Source of the DNA: Microbacterium sp. B19
GTDB lineage: Bacteria > Actinomycetota > Actinomycetes > Actinomycetales > Microbacteriaceae
DNA: 34,882 nt
Direction: 5' to 3'
Assembly: GCF_000333395.1 (NCBI RefSeq)
Contig: NZ_BADA01000438.1
Location: 1 to 34,882, forward strand
Of the stretch, positions 15,599 through 24,075 are shown in pieces. Within the stretch, counting starts at the first letter, position 1. Every line of letters starts with the position of its first letter. The notes below the pieces were generated by a model. That model was not told the DNA's origin and ran no database searches. It worked only from the letters and a program-made list of their open reading frames with translations. Made by a program: the position numbers and the translations under genes.

Positions 15599-16687
15599 CC
15601 TGAATCCGCCGAGGTCGCTGCGGCCCACGGACATGCGGCCGCCGGCCGTCTCCACGCGCTCACGTAAACCCGAAAGCCCCGACCCGGACGACGCGCCCGA
15701 CGGCCCGCGCCCGTCGTCGGCGACCTCCACCGACCGCGCATCCAGCGACACCCGGCACAAGGATGCCTCGGCGTGCCGCACCACGTTCGTCACCGCCTCG
15801 CGCACCACCCACCCCGCGAGCTCGCGCCGGTCGGAGGGCACCTGATCCGTCGACCCGGGCAGCTCGGCGGCGACCCCGGCGCTCTCCAGCGCCGCACGGG
15901 CCGCGGCAAGCTCGCCGCTGATGCTCACTCCTCTATACCCGTGCACCGTCGCGCGGACGTCGGCCAGCGCACCGCGCGCCAGCTGCTCGATCTGCGCCAC
16001 CTCGTCGCGGGCGGCCGGGGAGCCGGCATCCATCAGTCTTCCGGCGAGCTCGGCCTTCACCGTGATCACGGTCAGCGAGTGGCCGAGGATGTCGTGCACG
16101 TCGCGCGCGACGCGGCTGCGCTCGCGTTCGGCGGCGAGTTCAGCCACCTGCTCCTGCGTAGCCCGCAGGCGCTCGAGGGTCGTGGTGTTCTGCACGAAGC
16201 TCAGCATCATGATCGAGATCGACAGGATGATCGCCGAGCTCAGGACGTTCGTGAAGGTGTCGGCGCCGCTCCACACTCCGACGATGAACGACGAGGCGCT
16301 CAGCAGCAGCACGAGGATCCAGGTCGGCCGCCGTGCGACGCTCGAGACAGCGACGGCGACGCCGACGAACGTCCACATCCACCGCACGTCCCCGCCGATC
16401 CACGGGGCGAGGCTCAGGCTCAGGGCGAGCATCACCGCCGCGGGGATCAGTCGGCGCCACCCGGAGGTCGTACGGCGCGCAAACGGCACAGACGCGAGGA
16501 ACACGGCGGCGAACACCGCCACGACCAGCGTGCCCACGGCGTGAGCAACGGGATCGGACAGTTCCCAGATCGACACGAGCGTCGGATATGTCCAGATCAG
16601 CGACAGGCCGCCGCCGATGAACCACCCTCGTGTGAACGAACGCCGGCCCGGGGCACGGAAGCGCCCCGGGCCGGTTGTCTCGCTCAT
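15581..16687 (-). CDS. Sensor histidine kinase (DesK/NarX-type)
   Basis: A 368-residue membrane kinase. Residues 20-165 carry about five hydrophobic segments (FIGGGLSLIWTYPTLVSIW, AVGTLVVAVFAAVFLASV, LIPAAVMLALSLSLAPW and others) with little extracytoplasmic sequence, as in membrane-sensing kinases. A coiled region leads to the HisKA_3 box ERSRVARDVHDILGHSLTVI with H198. The ATP-binding domain has the N-box VREAVTNVVRHAEA (N301), the G1 box VADDGRGPSG and GSGLSGLRERVETAGG. The ATG at 16687 follows GTGAGGGAC; TATCGT just upstream could also give a near-leaderless transcript. The gap to the permease gene upstream is 20 bases. It presumably phosphorylates the regulator encoded downstream in response to membrane state or a transported compound. 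Confidence 0.9.
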   Translation of the reverse strand: MSETTGPGRFRAPGRRSFTRGWFIGGGLSLIWTYPTLVSIWELSDPVAHAVGTLVVAVFAAVFLASVPFARRTTSGWRRLIPAAVMLALSLSLAPWIGGDVRWMWTFVGVAVAVSSVARRPTWILVLLLSASSFIVGVWSGADTFTNVLSSAIILSISIMMLSFVQNTTTLERLRATQEQVAELAAERERSRVARDVHDILGHSLTVITVKAELAGRLMDAGSPAARDEVAQIEQLARGALADVRATVHGYRGVSISGELAAARAALESAGVAAELPGSTDQVPSDRRELAGWVVREAVTNVVRHAEASLCRVSLDARSVEVADDGRGPSGASSGSGLSGLRERVETAGGRMSVGRSDLGGFRVRVTW

Positions 16688-16707
16688 GTCCCTCACGATA
16701 GAGCGGC

Positions 16708-17505
16708 TCACGAACGCCGCGTGTCCCGCCGGAAGAAGTAGACGGTGCCGGCGACGAACACCGCGAGCCACACCACCGCGTTGATCAGGGCGCCGAGGTC
16801 GAAGGCATCCCCCGTCAGCGGCGCCCGCGCCAGCTCGGCGATGCCGTACACGGGCGTCAGCTTGCCGACCGTCTGCAGGAAGTCGGGCATCGACGACAGC
16901 GGGTAGAAAAGCCCGCCGAGGAACGACAGCAGCACCACCGCGAGGCTCGTGATCTGGGCGACGTTCTCGCCCGGCACCATGTAGCCGACCATGAGCCCGA
17001 GCGTCGTGAACACCGCTCCGGCCAGGAGCCACGCGGCCAGGCCCGTGACGATCCACTGCGCCGCCGACAGTTGAACCCCGACCATGGATGCCACCACATA
17101 CGTCGCGATCACGGCGATGAGTTCGAACAGCATGCCCGCCAGGAGCTTCACGATCACGTTGACGAGCGGGTTCAGCGGCGTGAGGCGCAGCTGTCGCGTC
17201 CACCCCTGCGCGCGCTCGACGGCGACCGCGGCGCCCGTCTGGGTCGCCGACATCATCGCTCCGTACATCGCCATCGAGACCATGATGTACGCGGCCACCG
17301 ACACTCCCCCGGATGCCACCGGGGTCTCGGTCAGCGGGGTGTCGAGCATCTGGTAGCCGATGATGAAGAACATCAGCACCGGGAACGCCACGGTGAAGAA
17401 CAGCGCCCGCGGGTTGCGGAGCTTGCGGACCAGCTCGATCCGCAGATACGTGAGCGTGAAGCCGCCCAGGACGGGGGCGGGACGGTCGAGGCTGATGGCG
17501 GTCAT
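16708..17505 (-). CDS. ABC-2 type transporter permease
   Basis: A 265-residue inner-membrane permease of the ABC-2 class with six hydrophobic segments: about 35-52 (ALFFTVAFPVLMFFIIGY), 70-90, 115-140, 145-175, 180-205 and 235-255. The segment VERAQGWTRQLRLTPL is the usual coupling helix of drug and lipid exporters. It ends in a short basic tail (FFRRDTRRS). Its start overlaps the ATPase stop (ATGA, 17502-17505). Two copies would pair with two ATPase subunits to form an exporter; the substrate is unknown, but antimicrobial peptide or lipid export is usual for this class when linked to a DesK-like kinase. Confidence 0.9.
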   Translation of the reverse strand: MTAISLDRPAPVLGGFTLTYLRIELVRKLRNPRALFFTVAFPVLMFFIIGYQMLDTPLTETPVASGGVSVAAYIMVSMAMYGAMMSATQTGAAVAVERAQGWTRQLRLTPLNPLVNVIVKLLAGMLFELIAVIATYVVASMVGVQLSAAQWIVTGLAAWLLAGAVFTTLGLMVGYMVPGENVAQITSLAVVLLSFLGGLFYPLSSMPDFLQTVGKLTPVYGIAELARAPLTGDAFDLGALINAVVWLAVFVAGTVYFFRRDTRRS

Positions 17506-18437
17506 CGGGTTGCTCCGTTCGAGGCGTCGGCGGATGCCGGGGAATCGATGGTGAGCGCGACGAACACGCTCTCGAGGTTTTGGCGGGTGATCTCGAGATC
17601 CCGCGCGGGGGTTTCTGCGAGGAGGTGGCGCGCGAGGGCGTCGGAGTCGCGGGTGTGCAGCGTCACGCGCTCGCCGGAGGCCTCGACCGAGTCGACGCCC
17701 GGGAGGGACGCGAGCGCCGTGATGTCGGCATCCGGAATCGTCGCCTGCACCACCCGGCCCGAGACGAGGTTCTTGATCTCGGCCGTGGTGCCGTCGGCGA
17801 CGATCTGGCCGCTGCGCATCAGCACGATGCGATCGGCGTACTCGTCGGCCTCGTCGAGGTAGTGCGTGGCGAACATGACGGTGCGGCCGCGGGCGGCATC
17901 CGTCCGGATCGCGTTCCAGAACGAACGGCGGGCCTCGACGTCCATGCCGGTGGTCGGCTCGTCGAGGATCAGCAGCGCCGGGTCGCTCACGAGCGCCATC
18001 GCAAAGCGCAGCCGCTGCTGCTCGCCGCCCGAGCAGAGTCCGACGCGTCGATTCGCCAGATCCCGGATGCCGGCCCGCTCCAACGCCTCGTCGACGGGAC
18101 GCTTCTCGGCGAACAGGGATGCCGTGAGCTCGACCGTCTCGCGGACCGTGAGGTCTTTCAGCAGCCCCCCGGTCTGCAGGACGGCGGAGACGAGACCGCG
18201 CGACACCGCGCCGCGCGGGGTGTGCCCGAAGACGCTGATGGAGCCCGAGTCGGGGTTCGTGAGGTCGAGGATCATGTCGATCGTCGTGGTCTTGCCGGCG
18301 CCGTTCGGGCCGAGGAACGCCACGATCTCGCCGGGCTGCACGCGCAGATCGACGCCGCGGACGGCGTGGACGGAGCCGAAGCTCTTGACGACGCCCCGCG
18401 CGTCGATCGCGGCGGGGGCGGTGGTGGAGGAGGTCAT
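17502..18437 (-). CDS. ABC exporter ATP-binding subunit
   Basis: A 311-residue ATPase of the drug/lipid exporter class. Walker A FLGPNGAGKTTTID is at residues about 42-55, the Q-loop in VLQTGGLLKDLTVRE, the signature in VGLCSGGEQQRLRFA, Walker B LLILDEPTTGMD and the H-switch FATHYLDEADE. The signature reads CSGGE in place of LSGGQ, a tolerated variant. The C-terminal 80 residues form the extra domain common in this class (LPGVDSVEASGERVTLHT). It is the first gene of the four-gene minus-strand unit. Upstream, 18482-18500 contains a GTCACC-N7-GGTGAC dyad that may be the binding site of the response regulator encoded at the end of the unit. Confidence 0.92.
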   Translation of the reverse strand: MTSSTTAPAAIDARGVVKSFGSVHAVRGVDLRVQPGEIVAFLGPNGAGKTTTIDMILDLTNPDSGSISVFGHTPRGAVSRGLVSAVLQTGGLLKDLTVRETVELTASLFAEKRPVDEALERAGIRDLANRRVGLCSGGEQQRLRFAMALVSDPALLILDEPTTGMDVEARRSFWNAIRTDAARGRTVMFATHYLDEADEYADRIVLMRSGQIVADGTTAEIKNLVSGRVVQATIPDADITALASLPGVDSVEASGERVTLHTRDSDALARHLLAETPARDLEITRQNLESVFVALTIDSPASADASNGATR

Positions 18438-18481
18438 GTCCTCATGCTGGCGCGGCCGCGTGCCCCGTACCTGGGGCGGGG

Positions 18482-18500
18482 GTCACCTTGTGGGGGTGAC
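18482..18500. promoter_or_regulatory. Dyad upstream of the ABC exporter operon
   Basis: GTCACC, seven bases, GGTGAC. It lies 45 bases before the ATPase start codon, between that gene and the 3' end of the methyltransferase gene. It could be a response-regulator site or part of a terminator; 6-bp arms are not decisive. Confidence 0.3.
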
Positions 18501-18547
18501 GTTCGTCATGGGTGCTCTGGCGCTTCGGCGACGGGGCACCGTGCCGG

Positions 18548-19378
18548 TCAGACCGGCTTCGAAGCGCGGATCGTGTAGCTCAGCGGCATGACCGACGGCT
18601 GCTCGGTGAGGGCGTATTCGCCGTCGGGGCGCAGGGTCATCCGGCCGGGGAGCGCCTCCCACGGCACGCTGTCGTGCTCGATGAGCGCGTCCAGGCGCAG
18701 CCCACGGTCGAGCAGCGCCGTGACGATCTCGCCGAGGCTGCGGTTCCACTCGTACGTCCGGGTGGATTGCAGCGGAGCCGACACCTCGACGTAGGTGCTG
18801 TCGTCATCCCATTCCAGCGGCACCGGCTGCTCGAAGTACGGGAACGCCAGCGTGAGTCCGGGCAGCGTCTCGTTCATCGACCACAGCACCGGGTGGCCCT
18901 CCCGGATGTGCAGCGTGCCGCCCGGAGCCAGCAGCTCCGCGACGACTCCGGCCCATTCGCTGATCGACGGCAGCCAGCACAGGGCCCCGATGCCCGTGTA
19001 GACGAGGTCGAACTCCCCCGCGGGCAGGACGTCGGTGGCGTGAGAAACGTCCGATCGGACGAAATCGACCGCATCGCCGGTCTCGGCCACCAGGCGCCGG
19101 GCCTCCTCAACGGCGTTCTCCGAGAAGTCGAGGCCCGTCACCCGGGCGCCGAGGCGCGCGAGCGACAGCGTGTCGGTGCCGATGTGGCACTGGAGGTGCA
19201 CGGCCCGCTTCCCGGTGAGGTCGCCGAGCAGCGGCTGGTCGAACCGCACGACGTCACTCAGCGCGGCGCCGTCCTCCACGTAGCGCAGCACGCCGTATCC
19301 CGACCCGTCGCGGGCGGCGTGCAGGGTGGCGCGCTCGTTCCAGTTGGCGCGGTTCGCATCGAGGTACTCGGTGGTCAT
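18548..19378 (-). CDS. Class I SAM-dependent methyltransferase
   Basis: A 276-residue soluble methyltransferase. The SAM-binding motif I is RAVHLQCHIGTDTLSLARLGARVTGLDFS in three contiguous parts around residues 46-75 (key residues G and D as usual), followed by the motif II/III elements VDFVRSDVSHATDVL, FDLVYTGIGALCWL and LLAPGGTLHIREGHPVLW. The N-terminus YLDANRANWNERATLHA is common in Methyltransf_25-type proteins of unknown substrate. The ATG at 19378 follows a GGAAGGG ribosome site; the frame remains open further upstream but without coding character. It is transcribed alone, away from the ATP-grasp gene. The acceptor is unknown, perhaps a small molecule. Confidence 0.85.
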   Translation of the reverse strand: MTTEYLDANRANWNERATLHAARDGSGYGVLRYVEDGAALSDVVRFDQPLLGDLTGKRAVHLQCHIGTDTLSLARLGARVTGLDFSENAVEEARRLVAETGDAVDFVRSDVSHATDVLPAGEFDLVYTGIGALCWLPSISEWAGVVAELLAPGGTLHIREGHPVLWSMNETLPGLTLAFPYFEQPVPLEWDDDSTYVEVSAPLQSTRTYEWNRSLGEIVTALLDRGLRLDALIEHDSVPWEALPGRMTLRPDGEYALTEQPSVMPLSYTIRASKPV

Positions 19379-19504
19379 GGCATCCCTTCCGACGGCACAG
19401 CCTTGCGACGATACACACGTGGATGCCAGGGCGCCAGGCTCGAGGGTCGTCAGCCGTCGTGACCGCGCGTGACGAGGGCCTGTGCCGGTGTCGGAGGCCC
19501 GGGT

Positions 19505-19510
19505 TAGCCT
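19505..19510 (+). promoter_or_regulatory. Possible -10 for a leaderless mRNA
   Basis: TAGCCT ends seven bases before the ATG at 19518 of the ATP-grasp gene, and no ribosome site is present between them. Confidence 0.3.
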
Positions 19511-19517
19511 GGCGGGC

Positions 19518-20459
19518 ATGTCGGGCAGTGTGTACGTGATCCATGAGAACCCCCAGTGGCTTCCGCCGTTCCAGGCGGCCTTCGAGGCGGAGGGGGTGCC
19601 GCTCGAGGAGTGGCTGCTGACCGACGGCTCCATCGATCTGTCCGTCGAGCCGCCGGAGGGCGTGTTCTGGTCGCGGCTCAGCGCCTCCGCGCACACGCGT
19701 GACCACGCGGCGAGTAAGGAGTACGGCCGCGCTGTGCTGCGCTGGCTGGCGTCGTGGGGCCGCACGGTCGTGAACGGCGCCGACGTCCTCGAGCTCGAGG
19801 TCAGCAAGGTGGCGCAGCATGCGGCGCTCCGGCACGCGGGCATCGAGGTTCCGCGCACGACGGCCGTGTTCGGCACCGCGCAGCTCGCGGCGAAGGCCGA
19901 GGAGTTCGAGGCGCCCTTCATCAGCAAGCACAACCAGGGCGGCAAGGGCCTGGGCGTACGCCGGTGGGAGTCGCACGCCGAGTTCGGGGCGTGGGTCGAC
20001 GGCCCCGACTTCGAGCCGTCGCCCGACGGCATCACGCTGCTGCAGGAGCTGCTGGTCGCCCGGGCCCCGTTCGTGACGCGCGCGGAGTTCGTCGGGGGCG
20101 AGTTCGTCTACGCCGTCCGTGTCGACACGAGCGCGGGCAGCTTCGAGCTCTGCCCGGCCGAGGCGTGCGCGATCCCCGGTGCCGACGGCGTGGAGCCCGA
20201 GCCCCTCTTCCGTCTCCGCGACGACGTCGATCCCGCGCTCATCGACCGGTACCTCGCGTTCCTTGCGGCCGAGGGCATCGGCGTCGCGGGCATCGAGTTC
20301 ATCGAGACCCGTGACGGCCGCGTCGTCACCTACGACGTGAACACCAACACGAACTACAACCCCGACGTCGAGGCATCCGCTCCCCGCTCCGGTCCGCGCG
20401 AGATCGCGCGCTGGCTCGGCGCCCTGCTGCCGCACGAGGCGGTGGGCGTGCGTGGCTGA
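19518..20459 (+). CDS. ATP-grasp ligase, RimK/glutathione-synthase-like
   Basis: A 313-residue cytoplasmic ATP-grasp enzyme. The N-terminal domain (1-90) is a Rossmann-like fold (SVYVIHENPQWLPPFQAAFE). The ATP-binding core includes PFISKHNQGGKGLGVRRW around residue 140, and the metal-binding end YDVNTNTNYNPDVEA near 280. Such enzymes join a carboxylate to an amine or thiol using ATP, as in glutamate or peptide ligation. The last eight bases overlap the GTG start of the sulfhydrylase gene (20452-20459), so the two are made together, hinting at a role in sulfur or homoserine metabolism. I chose the ATG at 19518 from the adjacent -10-like element; an in-frame GTG/ATG 36 bases upstream is less likely. 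The true substrate is unknown. Confidence 0.82.
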   Translation: MSGSVYVIHENPQWLPPFQAAFEAEGVPLEEWLLTDGSIDLSVEPPEGVFWSRLSASAHTRDHAASKEYGRAVLRWLASWGRTVVNGADVLELEVSKVAQHAALRHAGIEVPRTTAVFGTAQLAAKAEEFEAPFISKHNQGGKGLGVRRWESHAEFGAWVDGPDFEPSPDGITLLQELLVARAPFVTRAEFVGGEFVYAVRVDTSAGSFELCPAEACAIPGADGVEPEPLFRLRDDVDPALIDRYLAFLAAEGIGVAGIEFIETRDGRVVTYDVNTNTNYNPDVEASAPRSGPREIARWLGALLPHEAVGVRG

Positions 20460-21756
20460 CCCCCACCGCGACTGGGACGGCTTCGGGTTCGCGACCCGGC
20501 AGGTGCACGCCGGCGAGGTCGAAGACCTCACGCACGGCTCGCGCGTGACGCCCGTGCACCTCTCGGCGGCGTACCGGTTCGCGTCGTTCCAGGAGGCGAC
20601 GGACCGCTTCGCCGGCACCGACCTGGGGCACCTGTATTCGCGCAATCTCAATCCCACGAACCAGGTCGCCGAGGCACGGCTCGCGTCGCTCGAGGGTGGA
20701 ACGGGGGCGCTCGTCGTCGGGTCGGGGCAGGCCGCGATCACCACGACGCTGCTCGGCCTCGCGGGTGCGGGCGAACACATCGTGTCGACCGCGAGCATCT
20801 ACAGCGGCACGCGGGTGCTGTTCGGCCGAACGTTCGCGCGCCTCGGCGTCACCGTGGAGTATGTCTGGGACCCCGAGGACGACGCCGAGTGGGACGCCCT
20901 GATCCGCCCCGAGACGAAGGCGATCTTCACCGAGACGCTCCCGAACCCGAAGAACGACGTCGTCGACATCTCGCACGTCGCGCGGATCGCGGCGCGCCAC
21001 GGCCTGCCGGTCGTCGTCGACAACACGATCGCGACGCCGTACCTGCTGCGTCCCCTCGAGCAGGGTGCGCACATCGTCGTGCACTCCGCGACGAAGTTCC
21101 TGTCGGGTCACGGCGCCAACCTCGCCGGTGCCGTCGTCGACGGCGGCACGTTCGATTGGTCCGGGTCAACGCGGCCGTACCCGGGCATCACCGAGACCCC
21201 CGCCGCGGGATACCCGTCGTTCGTCGAGGCCTTCGGCCCCCGGGCCTTCGAGCTGTACCTGCGGTTCGGCATCGCCAACGACACCGGCCCGGCCCTGTCA
21301 CCGCTGAACGGCTTCCTCCTGCAGCAAGGCATGGAGACGCTGTCCGTGCGGATGCGTCAGCACTTGGCATCCGCCCGCGAGATCGCCGAGTGGCTCGACG
21401 GCCACGAGCTCGTCGAGAGCGTCGACTTCGCGGGACTCCCGTCCCACCCGCAGCACGCGCTCGCCGTCCGCGACTACGGCGGACTCACCGGGTCGGTGTT
21501 CTCGTTCACCGTGCGCGGTGGACGCGACGGCGCCGAGCGCTTCTTCGACGCCCTGCGCCTGTTCAGCCGCATGACCAACATCGGCGACACCCGCTCGATG
21601 GCGCTGCACCCGGCCACCACGACGCACCTCGGCTTCACGCAGGAGATCCGCGACCGCCTCGGCATCCACGACGGGCTCATCCGGCTGTCGATCGGACTCG
21701 AGGATGCCAGTGACCTCATCGCCGACCTCGAGCAGGCGCTCCGCGCGGCGGCGTAG
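20452..21756 (+). CDS. metY: O-acetylhomoserine sulfhydrylase (PLP-dependent)
   Basis: A 434-residue PLP enzyme of the Cys/Met metabolism family, MetY branch: O-acetylhomoserine plus sulfide gives homocysteine and acetate. It starts with FGFATRQVHAGEV, and has the substrate-site YSRNLNPTNQVAEARLASLEGG, the ring-stacking tyrosine in STASIYSGTR, the aspartate in VVVDNTIATPYLLRPL, the Schiff-base lysine in VVHSATKFLSGHG, and the MetY-type insertion TETPAAGYPSFVEAFG. The C-terminal SMALHPATTTH is also typical. Length suits MetY (about 430) better than MetB or MetC (about 390). Its GTG overlaps the ATP-grasp gene by eight bases. Assignment to MetY is good; close relatives with other acyl-homoserine preferences cannot be excluded. 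Confidence 0.88.
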   Translation: MADPHRDWDGFGFATRQVHAGEVEDLTHGSRVTPVHLSAAYRFASFQEATDRFAGTDLGHLYSRNLNPTNQVAEARLASLEGGTGALVVGSGQAAITTTLLGLAGAGEHIVSTASIYSGTRVLFGRTFARLGVTVEYVWDPEDDAEWDALIRPETKAIFTETLPNPKNDVVDISHVARIAARHGLPVVVDNTIATPYLLRPLEQGAHIVVHSATKFLSGHGANLAGAVVDGGTFDWSGSTRPYPGITETPAAGYPSFVEAFGPRAFELYLRFGIANDTGPALSPLNGFLLQQGMETLSVRMRQHLASAREIAEWLDGHELVESVDFAGLPSHPQHALAVRDYGGLTGSVFSFTVRGGRDGAERFFDALRLFSRMTNIGDTRSMALHPATTTHLGFTQEIRDRLGIHDGLIRLSIGLEDASDLIADLEQALRAAA

Positions 21757-21862
21757 TTCCGCGGGTCGGGGCGGCGGGCGGCGCGGGCGCGCGGCGCTGG
21801 CGCGGCGGCGGAGTCCCGCGGGCCGGGGCGGCGGGTGACGCGGCGCGTCGTCTCGGCGTCGA

Positions 21863-21913
21863 GTGTCCAGGACACGCGGATGCCATGGCATCCGGTCCGC
21901 GTGTTTTGGACAC
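21863..21913. terminator. GTGTCC-type hairpin, copy 1 (convergent terminator)
   Basis: Arms 21863-21880 and 21896-21913 pair over 18 bp with two G-U positions in RNA; inside lies the perfect palindrome GGATGCCATGGCATCC (21878-21893). It sits between the convergent ends of the sulfhydrylase and flavin monooxygenase genes. Confidence 0.7.
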
Positions 21914-21965
21914 CGAACCTTCACGCGCGGCACCGATGGCAGCCGAGCCCGGGGAGTCCCCCGGT

Positions 21966-23027
21966 TCAGGCGTCGCGCAGCGCCTCGAGTCGGCGCACGC
22001 GCGGGATGACCTCGGCGGCGAACCGCTGCAGCTCGGGCAGGTGCGGCGAGAACTGCAGCAGCAGCGTCGAGACGCCGATGTTCGCGAAGGCGACGATGCG
22101 CTCGGCCACCTGGTCGGGCGTTCCGACGAGGTTCGGTCGTAGGCCACGATTGGAGACCGAGTACTCCTTGAGGTCGACCGGGGTGTCGAGCTTGGACTTG
22201 CTCACGAACTCCTGGTACGAGCCGTAGGCCGCTCCCCCGCGCACGTCGGTGATGCGCTCCACCTCGGCCTGGGCTTCTTCCTCGGTGTCGCGCACAATGC
22301 CGTACGCCGCCATGCCGAACGCTTCGAACGGTGCGGCGCCGGCCTCGCTGCGGCGGCGTCGCATGTCGGCGACCTTCACCTCGAGCTCGTCGAGGGTGCC
22401 GCCGTGCGTGAGGTACGCGTCGGCGAAACGCGTGATCGCCGTACGTCCGGCCTCGCTCTCGCCGCCCGCGTACAGGCGCGGGATCACGCGCGGCTTCGGC
22501 TCGAGGAACGTGCCCTCGGTGCGGTAATACTCCCCCGCGTAGGCGAACGGCGTCTCCGTCCACAGTCCGCGGAGCACCTCGACCCACTCGATCGTGCGGG
22601 CGTAACGGTCGTCGTGCGCGCTGAACAGGCCGTCGTACTGCTTCGCCTCCTCGGCCCACCACGCCGACACCACGTTGAGTGTGAACCGCCCGCCGCTGAT
22701 CTCGTCGATCGTGGCCGCCTGCTTCGCGGTGTGGAACGGGTTGTGGAACCCCGGCCGCACGGCGGCAAGCAGTTCGAGCTTCGACGTCACGGCGGCGAGC
22801 CCCGCGGTCACCGCCCACGCGTCGAGCGACGGCGCCTCGACGCCCTTGATGTCGTTGAGGTTCAGCTCGGGGATGAGTGTGAGATCGAAGCCGCCCTCCT
22901 CGGCGACCCGCGCGATCTCCGCGATGTGCGCGAACGACACCGGCGTCTGCTCGTCGTCGATGTTGCGGAGCCACCCGCCGAAGATCGGGGTCCAGTAGCC
23001 GAAACGCACGCGCTGGGGGGAGGTCAT
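21966..23027 (-). CDS. LLM-class flavin-dependent monooxygenase
   Basis: A 353-residue bacterial-luciferase-like oxidoreductase. It has the N-terminal strand RFGYWTPIFGGW, then FDLTLIPELNLND, the family hallmark FHNPFHTAKQAATIDEISGGRFTLNVVSAWWAEE (given in parts: FHTAKQAATIDEISGGR, then LNVVSAWWAEE), and RLYAGGESEAGR. These proteins use reduced FMN from a partner reductase and oxygen, often to break C-S or C-N bonds (SsuD, sulfone and chelator monooxygenases). The neighbouring sulfhydrylase makes an organosulfur substrate attractive, but no reductase or transporter gene is adjacent. The ATG at 23027 follows GTGAGG within ATGGATGCC; GTG 23042 and ATG 23036 are in-frame alternatives. A pair of GTGTCC hairpins lies on either side. 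Confidence 0.88.
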   Translation of the reverse strand: MTSPQRVRFGYWTPIFGGWLRNIDDEQTPVSFAHIAEIARVAEEGGFDLTLIPELNLNDIKGVEAPSLDAWAVTAGLAAVTSKLELLAAVRPGFHNPFHTAKQAATIDEISGGRFTLNVVSAWWAEEAKQYDGLFSAHDDRYARTIEWVEVLRGLWTETPFAYAGEYYRTEGTFLEPKPRVIPRLYAGGESEAGRTAITRFADAYLTHGGTLDELEVKVADMRRRRSEAGAAPFEAFGMAAYGIVRDTEEEAQAEVERITDVRGGAAYGSYQEFVSKSKLDTPVDLKEYSVSNRGLRPNLVGTPDQVAERIVAFANIGVSTLLLQFSPHLPELQRFAAEVIPRVRRLEALRDA

Positions 23028-23099
23028 GGCATCCATCCTCACCCGTTATCCGGATGCGACGCTCCCCCGCCGCAACGAGGGGTCACGCTGAACGCATCC

Positions 23100-23153
23100 A
23101 GTGTCCAAGACACGCCGCATCGAGACCGCGCGATACGGCGTGTCTTGGACACT
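23100..23153. terminator. GTGTCC-type hairpin, copy 2
   Basis: Perfect 18-bp arms (23100-23117 and 23136-23153) with an 18-nt loop, each arm containing GTGTCCAAGACAC, itself a palindrome. It lies 20 bases beyond the stop of the minus-strand lysR gene and upstream of the monooxygenase gene. It resembles the element at 21863-21913. Confidence 0.7.
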
Positions 23154-23172
23154 CGACGTGGGGGAGAGACAT

Positions 23173-24075
23173 CTATGCCCCGTCGAGCATGGACTGCGCG
23201 GCCGCGGTCTGCGCGCGGAGCGCGTCGGCCAACGCCGCCACGGCGGGGATCCGCAGCGAATCCGCGCGCACGATCATCCAGTACGAGAGCCTCTCCGCCA
23301 CAATGGACGGCAAGAGTCGCACGAGATCCGGATGCCGGTCGGCGGCGAAGCAGGGAAGCATTCCGATTCCGGCACCTACGCGTGTCGCCTCCACGTGCAC
23401 GAACACGTTGGTCGAGGTCACACCGTCCCGCATGCGAGGGACCAGTCGCCGCGGAAGGTCGAGCGCCTCCACCTGCAGCATCGAGTCGACGAAATACACG
23501 AGCCGGTGCTGCTCGAGCTCGGCGAGGTCGCGGGGCGTCCCCTCCCGCTCGAGATACGCCCGGGAGGCGTACATGCCGAGCGTGTAGGTGCCGAGACGGG
23601 TCGCCGCGCCGCGCGACGACTGCGGCTCCCCCACCACGACCTCGAGGTCCAAGCCCGGGCGGTGCAGCGCGGCCCTCCGCTGCGTGGCCACGATCTCGAC
23701 GGTCAGCTCCGGATGCCGCTGACGCAGGGCCGCGATCGCGGGAGCCGCGACGTAGGCGCTGAAGCCGTCGGTCGCCGACATCCGCACGACCCCCGAGACG
23801 GGATCCGGCTCCTCTCCCCCGCCCGACAGCCGCGACATCGCGGCCTCGATACGTCCGGCCGTCTCGACCGCGTGCTTTCCGAGCGCTGTCAGCTCCCACC
23901 CGCGGCCCGAGGCGGCGACGACGCGGCCGCCGAGCGCGTCCTCGAGCGCGGCGATGCGCCGGGCGACGGTGGTGTGGTCGACGCCGCGGACCTGCGCGGC
24001 GGCGGTGTAGCGGCCCGTGCGGGCGACCGCGAGCAGCATCAGGAGGTCGTCGGCGCGGACGTTCGTGGCATCCAT
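23173..24075 (-). CDS. LysR-family transcriptional regulator
   Basis: A 300-residue LysR protein. The N-terminal helix-turn-helix (6-65) is LLMLLAVARTGRYTAAA, VRGVDHTTVARRIAALEDALGG, and the C-terminal part is the periplasmic-binding-like effector domain (VVRMSATDGFSAYVAAPAIAAL and GAGIGMLPCFAADRHPDL). The ATG at 24075 is chosen because the strong palindrome GTGTGCA-ATTC-TGCACAC begins right next to it, and upstream residues of the open frame do not look like LysR. It is divergent from the transporter/3-hydroxybutyrate dehydrogenase pair, so it probably activates them with 3-hydroxybutyrate or a related acid as effector. The palindrome abuts its own start, which fits autorepression. Confidence 0.9.
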   Translation of the reverse strand: MDATNVRADDLLMLLAVARTGRYTAAAQVRGVDHTTVARRIAALEDALGGRVVAASGRGWELTALGKHAVETAGRIEAAMSRLSGGGEEPDPVSGVVRMSATDGFSAYVAAPAIAALRQRHPELTVEIVATQRRAALHRPGLDLEVVVGEPQSSRGAATRLGTYTLGMYASRAYLEREGTPRDLAELEQHRLVYFVDSMLQVEALDLPRRLVPRMRDGVTSTNVFVHVEATRVGAGIGMLPCFAADRHPDLVRLLPSIVAERLSYWMIVRADSLRIPAVAALADALRAQTAAAQSMLDGA

